Below are positions 53,467 to 62,116 of a stretch of DNA of 64,000 nt, one piece after another. The stretch spans positions 2,790,001 to 2,854,000 of the forward strand of contig NZ_CP071796.1 in assembly GCF_017498525.1 (NCBI RefSeq), read 5' to 3'. This DNA comes from Ottowia testudinis (GTDB lineage Bacteria > Pseudomonadota > Gammaproteobacteria > Burkholderiales > Burkholderiaceae_C). The notes under the pieces were generated by a model that worked only from the letters and a program-made list of their open reading frames with translations, was not told the origin of the DNA and did not search any database. Made by a program: the position numbers and the translations under genes. The stretch's first letter is position 1. Each line of letters starts with the position of its first letter.

Positions 53467-54297
53467 ATGCAACTCGCATCCCGTTTCGCTTCCCGTTCCC
53501 CATCGCTGCGCAGCGATTACCCGCTGTCCGACGACCAAATCCGCAGGGTGGCCCCGTCCATCTTCGCGGATGCCCCGCATGAGAGCCGTTCCGAGCGATA
53601 CGCCTATATCCCCACGGCGGCGGTTCTGACCGAGCTTCGCAAAGAAGGGTTCCAGCCCTTCATGGTGACGCAGACCCGCGTGCGCGATGAAGGCAAGCGC
53701 GAGCATACGAAACACATGCTGCGCCTGCGCCACGCCAGCCAGATCAACGGCGCGGAGGCTAATGAAATCGTGCTGCTGAACTCGCACGATGGCACGAGCA
53801 GTTATCAGATGCTGGCCGGAATGTTCCGGTTCGTTTGCAGCAATGGCCTTGTGTGCGGCGACACCGTGGCCGATGTGCGTGTGCCCCACAAAGGCGACGT
53901 AGCCGGTTCCGTCATCGAAGGCGCTTTCGAGGTGTTGAGCGGCTTCGAGCGCGTGAAGGAATCCCGCGACCTGATGCGCGCCATCACGCTGGACGATGGC
54001 GAAGCCGAAGTATTCGCCCGCGCCGCGCTGGCCCTCAAGTACGACCCCACCGACAACAAACCCGCGCCCATCACCGAATCGCAAATCCTGATGCCGCGCC
54101 GGTTCGACGACCGCCGCCCGGACTTGTGGAGCGTGTTCAACCGCACGCAAGAAAACCTGACCAAAGGCGGATTGCAGGGCCGCAGCGCCAACGGACGCCG
54201 CCAGCAGACCCGCCCCGTGCAGGGCATTGATTCCTATGTGCGCCTCAATCGCGCCCTCTGGATGCTGGCCGATGGCCTGCGCCAGCTCAAAGCCTGA
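53467..54297 (+). CDS. DUF932 family ICE protein
   Basis: 276 residues from ATG 53467, AGGAG upstream. DUF932-type (phage/plasmid-like protein): RFASRSPSLRSDYPLSDDQIRRVAPSIFADAPHESRSERYAYIPTAAVL, then RHASQINGAEANEIVLLNSHDGTSSYQMLAGMFRFVCSNGLVCGD. Typical of Tn4371-like and other ICEs, located just upstream of the ParB gene. Role unknown. Confidence 0.88.
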   Translation: MQLASRFASRSPSLRSDYPLSDDQIRRVAPSIFADAPHESRSERYAYIPTAAVLTELRKEGFQPFMVTQTRVRDEGKREHTKHMLRLRHASQINGAEANEIVLLNSHDGTSSYQMLAGMFRFVCSNGLVCGDTVADVRVPHKGDVAGSVIEGAFEVLSGFERVKESRDLMRAITLDDGEAEVFARAALALKYDPTDNKPAPITESQILMPRRFDDRRPDLWSVFNRTQENLTKGGLQGRSANGRRQQTRPVQGIDSYVRLNRALWMLADGLRQLKA

Positions 54298-54361
54298 CCC
54301 GTCCCCCCGCAGGAGGGGCGGTTTCCCCCCATTCCTTGTTTCACTCGATTGGAGATTCACC

Positions 54362-56416
54362 ATGAACGCCATCACCCAAACCGAAGCCCGCGCCGTCAAT
54401 GCCGCCGCCGATATCCCTCTGGAAGCCGCCGACCCGACCAAGAACCTGCTTCTGGTTCCGCTGTCGCGGCTGGTGTTGCGCCCGACCGGGCGCAACGTGC
54501 GCAAGACCCCGCGCATGTCCATCCCCGAACTGGCCGCGAGCATCCAGCGCGTGGGCCTGCTGCAAAACCTGATCGTGATTGCATCCGCCAATGGCGAACA
54601 TTACGAAGTCGTCGCTGGTGGCCGCAGGCTGGCCGCGTTGAAGCTGCTGGCGAAGAAGCACCGCATCAGCAAAGAATGGGAGGTGCCTTGCCTGCTGGTG
54701 GCCGATGGCACGGCACGCACCGCCAGCCTCACCGAGAACATGCAGCGCGAAGCGATGCACCCGGCAGACCAGTTCGAGGCATTCGCCGCGCTGGTGGCCG
54801 AAGGCCGACCCATCGAAGACATTGCAGCGGATTTCAGCGTCACGCCGCTGGTGGTGCAGCGCCGTTTGAAGCTCGCAAACGTCTCGCCCCGCCTCATGGC
54901 AGACTATCGGGCTGATGCCGTGAGCCTTGACCAATTGATGGCCCTTGCCATCACCGACGACCACACCGCACAGGAAAGCGCCTTCTACGACGCGCCGACA
55001 TGGCAGCGTCAGCCGTCCGCGCTGCGCGACCGCCTCACCGAGCGAGAAATCGACGCCTACCGGCATCCGCTGGTGCGCTTCGTCGGGCTGGATGCCTACG
55101 AAGCCTCAGGCGGTGGCGTGCGCCGTGACCTGTTCGCCGAAGGTGACGCGGGCGTGTATCTGACCGATGCCGCGCTGCTGGACAGGCTGGCGCAAGATCG
55201 GTTGGCAAGCATCGCTGCCGAAGTGAAGGCCGAAGGCTGGGCATGGGTGGATGCCACGCCGGGCGTAACCCATGCCGACCTGCACGCTTTCCAGCGTGTG
55301 CCGAGGGAGCGGCGCGAGCCGACCAAGCGCGAAGCGCAGCGCATCGAGAAGCTGCAAGCCAAGGTGCAGGCCATTGGCGAAGCCCTCGATGATGCGCTGG
55401 ATGCCGAGGACGAGGACAAGGCCGACGCCTTGCAGGAAGAAGGCGAAGCCGTGGGCGAGCAGTTGCAGGCGCTGGAAGATGGCTTACAGGACTACAGCCC
55501 GACCGTGAAGGCCGCAGCCGGTGCCATCGTCACCATCGACCGCAACGGGCAGGCCGTGATTCATCACGGGCTGATGCGCGAGGCCGAAGCCAAGGCGCTG
55601 CGCACGCTGGAACGTCTGCGCCAAGGGTTCAGCGGCGAGGATGCCGGGAACGACGACGAAGGCGAGGACGGAGACAGCGAAGGGCAGCCCAAGACCGCCG
55701 CCATGTCCGACCGGCTGGCGCAACGGTTGAGCGCCCACCGCACCGCCGCGCTGCAAATCGAAGTCGCCCGGCATCCGCAAGTTGCGCTGGCCGCGCTGGT
55801 GCATGGCATGGTGCAGACTGTCTTGCAGGAAAGTCACTACGGCCATGATTTGCCGATCGGTGTGAGCCTGAAAGTGCAAGACCGGCTGGAAGGCATGGCC
55901 CCGGACTGGCCTCACTCCGCCGCCGTCGTGGCGCTGCGCGAACTGCAACAGGTGGCGGGTGTTGGCTTGCCGCAGGACAGCGCCGAACTGTTCGCGGCGC
56001 TGATGGCGAAGTCGCAAGACGAACTGGTGCGGCTGCTGGCGGTATGCGTGGCCGTCACGGTGGACGTGGTGACACCCCGGACCACGCGGCAGCAGCCTGG
56101 CGAGGAACTGGCGCAGGCCGTGGGGCTGGACATGGCCGCATGGTGGAAGCCTACCGATGAGGGTTATTTCCGGCATGTGTCGAAGGCCGCGATTCTGGAA
56201 GCCGTGGAGCAGTTCGCCTCGTCGCACGTCACCCGGCTGGCGAGGTTGAAGAAGGCCGACATTGCCAGCGAAGCCGAGCGGCTGGCCGATGGCACGGGCT
56301 GGATGCCCGCCATCTTCAAGGCCGAAGCCACGCAGGCAGCACCGCAGGAGCCGGACGACGCCCCGGAAGATGCCGAGGCAATGGCGGATGAACCCGCCGT
56401 GGCGCTGGCCGCTTGA
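54362..56416 (+). CDS. ParB/RepB/Spo0J family partition protein, long ICE form
   Basis: 684 residues from ATG 54362. The N-terminal ParB nuclease-like domain (residues about 30-130: RLVLRPTGRNVRKTP, VVAGGRRLAALKLL, LTENMQREAMHP) is followed by the HTH (IEDIAADFSVTPLVVQRRLKLANVSP). A long C-terminal part is unique to mobile elements, with an acidic segment (LDAEDEDKADALQEEGEAVG). Probably binds ICE sites and DNA ends, as ParB-like proteins of Tn4371 elements. It is separated by 64 bp from DUF932. Confidence 0.9.
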   Translation: MNAITQTEARAVNAAADIPLEAADPTKNLLLVPLSRLVLRPTGRNVRKTPRMSIPELAASIQRVGLLQNLIVIASANGEHYEVVAGGRRLAALKLLAKKHRISKEWEVPCLLVADGTARTASLTENMQREAMHPADQFEAFAALVAEGRPIEDIAADFSVTPLVVQRRLKLANVSPRLMADYRADAVSLDQLMALAITDDHTAQESAFYDAPTWQRQPSALRDRLTEREIDAYRHPLVRFVGLDAYEASGGGVRRDLFAEGDAGVYLTDAALLDRLAQDRLASIAAEVKAEGWAWVDATPGVTHADLHAFQRVPRERREPTKREAQRIEKLQAKVQAIGEALDDALDAEDEDKADALQEEGEAVGEQLQALEDGLQDYSPTVKAAAGAIVTIDRNGQAVIHHGLMREAEAKALRTLERLRQGFSGEDAGNDDEGEDGDSEGQPKTAAMSDRLAQRLSAHRTAALQIEVARHPQVALAALVHGMVQTVLQESHYGHDLPIGVSLKVQDRLEGMAPDWPHSAAVVALRELQQVAGVGLPQDSAELFAALMAKSQDELVRLLAVCVAVTVDVVTPRTTRQQPGEELAQAVGLDMAAWWKPTDEGYFRHVSKAAILEAVEQFASSHVTRLARLKKADIASEAERLADGTGWMPAIFKAEATQAAPQEPDDAPEDAEAMADEPAVALAA

Positions 56417-56478
56417 CCTGCGCCGACAGCAAGCGCCCCGGCCTCGACCGGGGCGCTTCGCTTGAAGGAGAACACCCC

Positions 56479-56661
56479 ATGACCCGCACCACCAGCCGCC
56501 CACGCATGGCGGCGATCTACGCCCCCGGCGCGGTACGCGCCCGCCGCTGGCATGGCGAAAGCGACGTGCGCGGTTACCGCCCGCCCTCGGGCTGGTTAGC
56601 TCGCTCCGACCTCACAGACATTCACCCCATCACGGGCCGCGTCTTGACGCGTGTTGTGTAG
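56479..56661 (+). CDS. Small hypothetical ICE protein
   Basis: 60 residues from ATG 56479, GAAGGAGAA upstream. Basic, Arg-rich (MTRTTSRPRMAAIYAPGAVRARRWHGESDVRGYRPPSGWLARSDLTDIHPITGRVLTRVV). No domain recognised. The good RBS and position after parB make it plausible. Confidence 0.6.
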   Translation: MTRTTSRPRMAAIYAPGAVRARRWHGESDVRGYRPPSGWLARSDLTDIHPITGRVLTRVV

Positions 56662-56737
56662 TGGCTTATCGAGACGAAGGAATAACCTCGATCAGCCCCG
56701 CGCCCAGGCCGTTCCACCCTGGGCGCGGTAGAGACGC

Positions 56738-56770
56738 AAAAACCGGGCGCGGCGGTGGCCGCGCCCGGTT
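56738..56770 (-). terminator. Terminator of the NTF2-like gene
   Basis: AAACCGGGCGCGGC and GCCGCGCCCGGTTT pair with a GGTG loop. On the minus strand it is followed by TTTTTG. It also serves as a strong hairpin for plus-strand transcripts. Confidence 0.85.
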
Positions 56771-56861
56771 TCAAGGCCCATCGCTACTTCGTTCTGGTAG
56801 CGACCGAGAAAGTGGCAGGCCCACGCCAACGGCATGATCTACGGCATAGAGCCAGCACGCA

Positions 56862-57254
56862 TCATTGCATGCTGCCCATCTCGCGATCGGACTCCGCGCC
56901 TTCGAGCATCAGCGTGGTTTCCTCGATGCGCTTGAAACGCCCCTCGGCATCCAGTTCGGCGAACAGGTACACCTCCTGCACGACCTGCGAGCCGTCGCGC
57001 TTGGTGACGTGGACGCGGTGGCGGTCTGCGTAGCACTGGCCGTCGCGCAATTCGTCCAGCACCTCGATGCGGGCTGATGCCACTACCTCGCGCAGCTTGC
57101 GTGCGTGCTGCGCGAACGCTTCACGGTCGTCCCAGTGTCCGTTGGTGCGCTGCCGGTAGCCGGGACTGAAATGGTGGTCGAGCACATCCCGCAGTGGGCG
57201 TTGCTGCTGGTTGAGGATGTCGTCCAAAGCGGAGCGAATGTCGGTTGTTCGCAT
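56862..57254 (-). CDS. NTF2/SnoaL-like fold protein
   Basis: 130 residues from ATG 57254. Nuclear transport factor 2-like: RDVLDHHFSPGYRQRTNGHWDDREAFAQHARKLREVV, then VHVTKRDGSQVVQEVYLFAELDAEGRFKRIEETTLMLEG. Such proteins include polyketide cyclases and small isomerases; function here unknown. Divergent from an AraC regulator, probably its target. Confidence 0.8.
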   Translation of the reverse strand: MRTTDIRSALDDILNQQQRPLRDVLDHHFSPGYRQRTNGHWDDREAFAQHARKLREVVASARIEVLDELRDGQCYADRHRVHVTKRDGSQVVQEVYLFAELDAEGRFKRIEETTLMLEGAESDREMGSMQ

Positions 57255-57354
57255 GGGGTGTCGTGCCTGGAGGTGGATTGAACCGCCAATGTAGGCTGGC
57301 CGGGTCGGCTTAGGTACGGTATAAAAGCCGTTCAATACGTTTTTGACGCCAAAC

Positions 57355-58134
57355 ATGTCCGATCCGATGATCCCACCGGCGCAAACCGCTGACGCTCGCG
57401 GCCCGCTTTTGCTGGCCGTGGTGCGTCGCTCCGGCGCGGTGCGCGTGACGCGCCGCCATCGTCATGCGCGCGGGCAGTTGCTCGGTGCGGCGCAGGGCCT
57501 GCTGTCGGTCAATGCGGGTGGCAGCCGTTGGGTAGTGCCAGCCACGCACGCCGTCTGGATACCGCCGGGCGTGCCGCATGGGTTGCGCTCGCATGGGCCT
57601 TTCTCGGGTTGGAGCGTGTATGTGGCGGCATCCGCCTGCGCCGAGTTGCCCGGCGAGCCGTGCGTCCTAGCCGTCTCCGGCCTGCTGCGCGAGGCCGTGG
57701 CGCGTGCGACCTCGTGGACGGGTGATGTGCTGGATGTGCCGAAGGAGCGGCTGGCAGGCGTCATCCTCGACGAGATCCGTTCGTCGCTGCAAGCGGCGCT
57801 CGGCCTGCACATGCCGCAGGATGCGCGCCTGCTCAGGATCGCGCAGGCGCTGTCTGATCGGCCCGACGATGGGCGGCGGCTGGAGGAATGGGCCGAATGG
57901 GCGGGCATTGCGCCTCGCACGCTGACTCGTCGCTTCATTGCCGAGACGGGGTTCACCTTCACCGAATGGCGTCAGCGCGTGCGCTTGCTGAAGGCGTTAG
58001 AGTTGCTGGCGGCCGGCAGGCCGGTGAAGGTTGCCGCGCTGGACTTGGGCTATGACAACGTGAGCGCATTCATCGCCATGTTTCGGCGGGTATTTGGTGT
58101 CACGCCGGGGCGGTATGAAGCATTGATGCGTTGA
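57355..58134 (+). CDS. AraC-family transcriptional regulator
   Basis: 259 residues from ATG 57355. The N-terminal cupin ligand-binding domain (RRHRHARGQLLGAAQGLLSV, TWVPATHAVWIPPGVPHGLRSHG-like) precedes the C-terminal AraC HTH pair (LEEWAEWAGIAPRTLTRRFIAETGFTFTEWRQRVRLLKALELL, GYDNVSAFIAMFRRVFGVTPGRYEALMR). Divergent from the NTF2-like gene; the 100-bp gap should hold the regulated promoters. Confidence 0.92.
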   Translation: MSDPMIPPAQTADARGPLLLAVVRRSGAVRVTRRHRHARGQLLGAAQGLLSVNAGGSRWVVPATHAVWIPPGVPHGLRSHGPFSGWSVYVAASACAELPGEPCVLAVSGLLREAVARATSWTGDVLDVPKERLAGVILDEIRSSLQAALGLHMPQDARLLRIAQALSDRPDDGRRLEEWAEWAGIAPRTLTRRFIAETGFTFTEWRQRVRLLKALELLAAGRPVKVAALDLGYDNVSAFIAMFRRVFGVTPGRYEALMR

Positions 58135-58933
58135 CTTGACTTTCAATTGGGCGTTCCGGCGCTATACGCCGTCGGGCTTTGCGGGCTGCGCCCCGCGCCG
58201 ACTTCGCCGTCACGGCCATTCGGCTTCAATCCCTCACGCCTTCGCGCCTGCGGCGCTGCGCGCTGGCGCTTGCCTCTAGGGGAAAGCCCTGCGGGCTATC
58301 CCCGCCGCGCGATGCTTGGCACCCCTTGATGCCGCCGAACCGGCTGCGCCGGCTCGGCCCGGCCAGCGCCCCGCCGCGATGGGCGGCGCACTGGCGAACA
58401 CGCTGGCGCTGGCTGCGGCGGGTTGTGCAAATGCGTGCCGTCCTCAACGCTGGCGGTTCCTGCCTGTCACGTCACGAAGGACGGTTCACGGACAACCCGC
58501 CCGCCATCCCTATGGAGCTTCCACGCCACGCCTCAAGACCGGCACCGCAAGGTGCGGCAGGGGCGTTCTCGCTTGTCGTCGGGTGGTTGACCTGGCCCGC
58601 GTCAGCGGGCGAGCCAGAGCAGCCTTCATGCGGAGATACCGAGTCGGCCATGTCTCCATTCGGGAGCGGGCGGCCAGTACGTCCTTGTGTTGTTGTGAAT
58701 CCTGGCGTGGGCACGGCTGCGCCTTGGGCTTCATGGCCGCAACCTTCCAGCGAAAACAATTTCCCCTGCTTTGTCACTGCGTTCGGCGCATTCCTCGCGG
58801 GACAAATTCTTTTCGCTTCCAGGCTCTCCACTGCGTTGCGCCCGCAAGCGGTGCGGCCAGCCCATCCCCCGCCGGACGGATCACAACAAGGACGCACTGG
58901 CGCGACCTTGTTTAACCCGAAAGGAGAAACATC
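58135..58933. other. 799-bp gap with repeat copy B1 and structured ICE DNA
   Basis: No convincing gene; the ORFs are GC-rich shadows. It holds direct repeat B copy 1 (58155-58358) and a compact hairpin CTGGC/GCCAG with nested pairing at 58592-58617. A strong RBS (AAGGAGAA) precedes DUF736. Could include an unannotated RNA. Confidence 0.5.
58155..58358 (+). repeat. ICE intergenic direct repeat B, copy 1
   Basis: Shares long blocks with 59420-59623 in the same orientation, e.g. ATTCGGCTTCAATCCCTCAC at 58218-58237 and CCTGCGGGCTATCCCCGCCG at 58288-58307. The pair flanks DUF736. Confidence 0.8.
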
Positions 58934-59248
58934 ATGGCTAACATCGGCACCTTCACCGCAGACAAAGACGGCTTCACCGGCCAGCTTCGCACCCTGACCC
59001 TCAACGTCAAGGCCAAGCTGGTTCCCAACGACAAGGGCGAGAACGAAAGCGCCCCGGACTTCCGCCTTCAGACGGACGGTCACGACTTCGGCGCGGCGTG
59101 GAGGAAAACCAGCGAGGCCGGGCGGGATTACCTGTCGGTGGCCATCGACGATCCTTCGTTCCCTGCAACGGTCTATGCCCGCCTGATCGAAGGCGAGAAC
59201 GGCACGCACGACCTGATCTGGTCGCGCAGCAAGCCCAAGGTGGCCTGA
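58934..59248 (+). CDS. DUF736 family ICE protein
   Basis: 104 residues from ATG 58934. [100 protein letters not shown] is the DUF736 family end to end, widespread in ICEs and plasmids. Function unknown; may act in conjugation or DNA metabolism. Confidence 0.92.
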   Translation: MANIGTFTADKDGFTGQLRTLTLNVKAKLVPNDKGENESAPDFRLQTDGHDFGAAWRKTSEAGRDYLSVAIDDPSFPATVYARLIEGENGTHDLIWSRSKPKVA

Positions 59249-59643
59249 CGGCCGCCCACCGCGCCCCGCCGATTGTGCGGCGGGGCGCGGTGCTGCTGAT
59301 CGCAGCACCGCACGCACAGGGTTCCGCCGGTTGCCTCATGCATGGCATGTCAAGGGCCGGCATCGCATCGGTGATTGTCGAATGTTCCGAAGCCCGTGGC
59401 AGCAGGAACAGCATGGCGTGTCGGCGCATTGCGCCGCCGGGCTTTCGGGCTGCGCCCCATGCCGCCAATGGCGTCATGTCCATTCGGCTTCAATCCCTCA
59501 CGCCTTCGCGCCTGGCGGCGCTGCGCGCTTTGCTTGCCTCCAGGGCAAAGCCCTGCGGGCTATCCCCGCCGCGCTGTGCTTGGCGCCCCTTGAACACCGC
59601 CGAACCAGCTGCGCCGGATCGGCCCGCCTTGCCCTGCCTGCGC
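59249..59643. other. 395-bp gap with repeat copy B2
   Basis: No gene supported. Most is taken by repeat B copy 2 (59420-59623), which adjoins the 3' end of the XRE gene. Confidence 0.6.
59420..59623 (+). repeat. ICE intergenic direct repeat B, copy 2
   Basis: Second copy of the block at 58155-58358, same orientation, about 1.27 kb away. Identity is high in the central and right parts and lower at the left. Confidence 0.8.
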
Positions 59644-59937
59644 CTACGGCTGGGCCGCTGCCGCGAGCTGGCTTTCAGCCTCGCTCATCAGCACTGCCGT
59701 GCTGCATTCGAGCGCGCCGGCGATCTTGAAGATAAGCGCCAGCGTGGGCATGTGTTCGCCGCGCTCGACCTTGCCCATGTGCGAACGCTCGATGCCGGCC
59801 TGGTGCGCCAGCGATTCCTGCGCGATGCCGCGCTCCATCCGCAGCGCACGCACCGCTGTGCCGAAGGCGTGGGCCAACTCGGCGTCATGGGTGGTGGAGC
59901 CGGCCGGTCGGCCGCGCTGGACGGTGCGCTTCTGCAT
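59644..59937 (-). CDS. XRE-family helix-turn-helix regulator
   Basis: 97 residues from ATG 59937 (MQKRTVQRGRPAG); a TTG at 59964 is an alternative. HTH_3: AVRALRMERGIAQESLAHQAGIERSHMGKVERGEHMPTLALIFKIAGALEC. A Cro/CI-type DNA-binding protein. In Tn4371-type ICEs a regulator of this kind sits here. Upstream lies a palindrome-rich region. Confidence 0.88.
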   Translation of the reverse strand: MQKRTVQRGRPAGSTTHDAELAHAFGTAVRALRMERGIAQESLAHQAGIERSHMGKVERGEHMPTLALIFKIAGALECSTAVLMSEAESQLAAAAQP

Positions 59938-60017
59938 GGACAGAAGCGTCAATTCCCAGCACAATTAAAACCACGTTATCTTTAACTCAGTTCCCAAAAA
60001 TCGCTGTTCCGTGCTTT

Positions 60018-60158
60018 TACGGAAACCCGTATCTGCGGATTTCCACAGAACCGGGGAATCGCATTCGTGTCTTTCCGGCTTCTTGCAAATCCGCTTCTGC
60101 ACTTCCGTTCTTCTACGGATGCGATGGCTTGTGCATGCGTGTTTCCACACCCATGCAC
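60018..60158. promoter_or_regulatory. Cluster of palindromes upstream of the XRE gene
   Basis: TACGGAAACCCGTA (60018-60031), CCGT..ACGG (60105-60118) and a 12-bp near-perfect hairpin (GTGCATGcGTGT with ACACcCATGCAC, 60131-60158). They share ACGG elements and lie between the divergent XRE and DUF2958 genes. Likely operators. Confidence 0.55.
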
Positions 60159-60233
60159 GGATGCGGTTCAGCGGTTGTGCGCTTCGGCACGAAAGCGCAT
60201 CCGCGCATCCTCGGTTTCGTGCGGTTTCTGCCC

Positions 60234-60584
60234 ATGACCTTGCCGCTTGTCACCACTGATGAACGCGCGCGGCTGCTGGCCCACGGCGCGGCGCTCGCCG
60301 CTGGTCAGCGCCTCGATCTGCTGCCGGTGGTGCGCCTGTTCACCCCCGACGCGCATGTGACCTGGCTGCTGGTGTCGCTCGACCCCGCCGATGGCGATAC
60401 GGCCTATGGACTGATCGACCTCGGCATCAGCATGCCCTCGCTGTGAACGGTCAGGCTGTCCGACCTGGCCGGCATCGTCGGGCCGCGCAAGCTGCCGGTG
60501 CAGCGGGATCGGTATTTCCATGCGGTGCGCCCGCTGTCCGAGTACGTCCGCCTGGCGCAGGAGAACGGCGCGATCACGGACTGA
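60234..60584 (+). pseudogene. DUF2958 gene interrupted by an in-frame stop
   Basis: From ATG 60234: TTDERARLLAHGAALAAGQRLDLLPVVRLFTPDAHVTWLLVSLDPADGDTAYGLIDLGISMPSL, then TGA at 60444-60446, then the same frame continues (TVRLSDLAGIVGPRKLPVQRDRYFHAVRPLSEYVRLAQENGAITD) to a stop at 60582-60584. Both halves match the family, so this looks like a single nonsense change (GGA to TGA at the Gly). A 70-residue product may still be made. Confidence 0.85.
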
Positions 60585-60926
60585 TGAACGCCAGCGCAGC
60601 CCGGCCAGCCGGGGCACACTGTGACTATTTCAGTCTTGGTCAAGACTGAGTAGGTCTGAATCGGCATTGATGCGCCGAAGCGGTGCGACCCTGCTGCAAA
60701 CAGTCCTGATCTTTGGCGCGGGCTGCGGCACGGTATCCGATGTCGCGCACCACTCCGGGTCGCGCAGCCGTCGCATTTAGATGATTTCCCCAACACGCTG
60801 GAGCCAAACGGTCTTGACACCGACAGTTACAGCTTAACCGTTTTTGATGACGATCTGATGGCATTTCGATAGCTCCCGCATCGCGGAAATCGTGGCGATG
60901 TACCCAAGCAACAGGGAGCTTTCGCC
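60585..60926. other. 342-bp gap with a strong dyad
   Basis: No gene supported. It holds the palindrome CAGTCTTGgtCAAGACTG (60631-60648), a related half-site GGTCTTGACACC near 60809, and a run AACGGT..AACCGTT around 60808-60842. AGGGAG precedes the DUF2285 start. Probably the regulatory region for the repA operon. Confidence 0.6.
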
Positions 60927-61697
60927 ATGACTGATCGCAGCGCCGAACACTGGTATCCGACAGCGGCCTATCTCTACGTCCTGCACCTCGATGGCCCCGC
61001 GCTGGCGTGGGAATACCTGCGCAGGAATCCTGAATACTGCCGCGACTGGCTGCGCCGTTGTCGCCGCCCGGACGCGGCGCAGACTTGGGGTCTGCGCCTG
61101 CTGGAAGACCCAGCCCTGGATGCGCGCGACGCGCATCCAGCCTGGTTCCCTGACCACGATGCCGTGGTGCAGCTCTACCCTGATGCCGATCCGCCACCCG
61201 ATGCTGACGCCTTTGAGTTTTGGCGCGTTCCGGGTCACAAGCAACTGATCCACGATGGCAAGCGCCTGGTGCTGGCGTCACACTGGCCCGGCTACCGCCT
61301 GCGGCTCGCGCTGGCGCCGGGATTGGAAGACGGTATGACCTACCTCTACGCCACCCGCGCCTGCGCCACACCCTGCGCGCGCTATCGCACGCTCGCGGCT
61401 GAACTGGATGCTCTGGCCGCCGCCACGGTTGCCGCGCCTGCGGCGGTGGCCCGTTCCCGGCCCACGCCTACCGCACTGCTGGAACTGCATACCTTGCAGG
61501 CGCTCGACGCGACCCTCACGGGCGCGTCCTTGCGCGAAGTGGCCGAAGGGCTGTTCGGCGCCGATGCCGTCGCGGGCGACTGGCACAAGGACGGCGCCTT
61601 GCGCGCCCGCGTGCGCCGACTGGTGCGCCGTGGCGATGCGCTGATGTGCGGCGGCTATCGCCGCCTGGCACAGCTCCCGCTGCTGTCGTCCCAGTAG
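60927..61697 (+). CDS. DUF2285 family transcriptional regulator-like protein
   Basis: 256 residues from ATG 60927. The N-terminal part (WYPTAAYLYVLHLDGPALAWEYLRRNPEYCRDWLRR, DUF6499-like) precedes the DUF2285 part (LLELHTLQALDATLTGASLREVAEGLFGADAVAGDWHKDGALRARVRRLVRRGDALMCGGYRRL), which contains an HTH-like segment. Found in Tn4371-type ICEs just before alpA/repA. Probably a DNA-binding regulator. Confidence 0.85.
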   Translation: MTDRSAEHWYPTAAYLYVLHLDGPALAWEYLRRNPEYCRDWLRRCRRPDAAQTWGLRLLEDPALDARDAHPAWFPDHDAVVQLYPDADPPPDADAFEFWRVPGHKQLIHDGKRLVLASHWPGYRLRLALAPGLEDGMTYLYATRACATPCARYRTLAAELDALAAATVAAPAAVARSRPTPTALLELHTLQALDATLTGASLREVAEGLFGADAVAGDWHKDGALRARVRRLVRRGDALMCGGYRRLAQLPLLSSQ

Positions 61698-61808
61698 GGG
61701 GGACGTTTCCCAGCCCCTGCAATTCGTCCCTTAGCAAGAAGCCTCGGTTTCTTGAAAGTGCCTCCATCCGGCTGCGTGGTGTGGCCGGGCTTGATGGAGG
61801 TTCATCCC

Positions 61809-62090
61809 ATGCGACCAGCTTCCTTGCGGCCTGCCGCTACTGTCTCGACCGCCGCCGCGCAGCCGCAGCGTTACCTCACCAACGACGAAGCCGCCGAGTA
61901 TCTGCGGCTGTCGCCACGCACGCTGGAAAAGCAGCGCGTGATCGGCGGCGGCCCACGCTTTCGCAAGTTCGGCCGGCGCGTCATGTACGCCGTGGCCGAC
62001 CTCGATGCCTGGGCGGCTGATCGCAGCTTCGAGACGACTTCCGATCCCGAGTACGCCGAGCACCACTCGGCGGACAGCCGTGCGCGCTGA
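61809..62090 (+). CDS. AlpA/MerR-like helix-turn-helix protein
   Basis: 93 residues from ATG 61809, GGAGG at 61797-61801. MRPASLRPAATVSTAAAQPQRYLTNDEAAEYLRLSPRTLEKQRVIGGGPRFRKFGRRVMYAVADLDAWAADRSF is an excisionase/AlpA-type HTH_17 fold. On ICEs such proteins act as excisionases or regulators. Its stop is 26 bp before repA. Confidence 0.87.
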   Translation: MRPASLRPAATVSTAAAQPQRYLTNDEAAEYLRLSPRTLEKQRVIGGGPRFRKFGRRVMYAVADLDAWAADRSFETTSDPEYAEHHSADSRAR

Positions 62091-62116
62091 TCGCTGGCGC
62101 GCGTCAGGCCACAGCC

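Noticed and set aside
58179-58997. Long ORFs crossing the 58.1-58.9 kb gap on both strands
   Set aside because: They cross repeat B, show low-complexity Arg/Pro/Ala composition and have no RBS; judged noncoding.
60444-60446. TGA as a recoded (selenocysteine or readthrough) codon
   Set aside because: The DUF2958 family has no Sec, no SECIS-like structure is seen, and the change equals a single G-to-T from a Gly codon.
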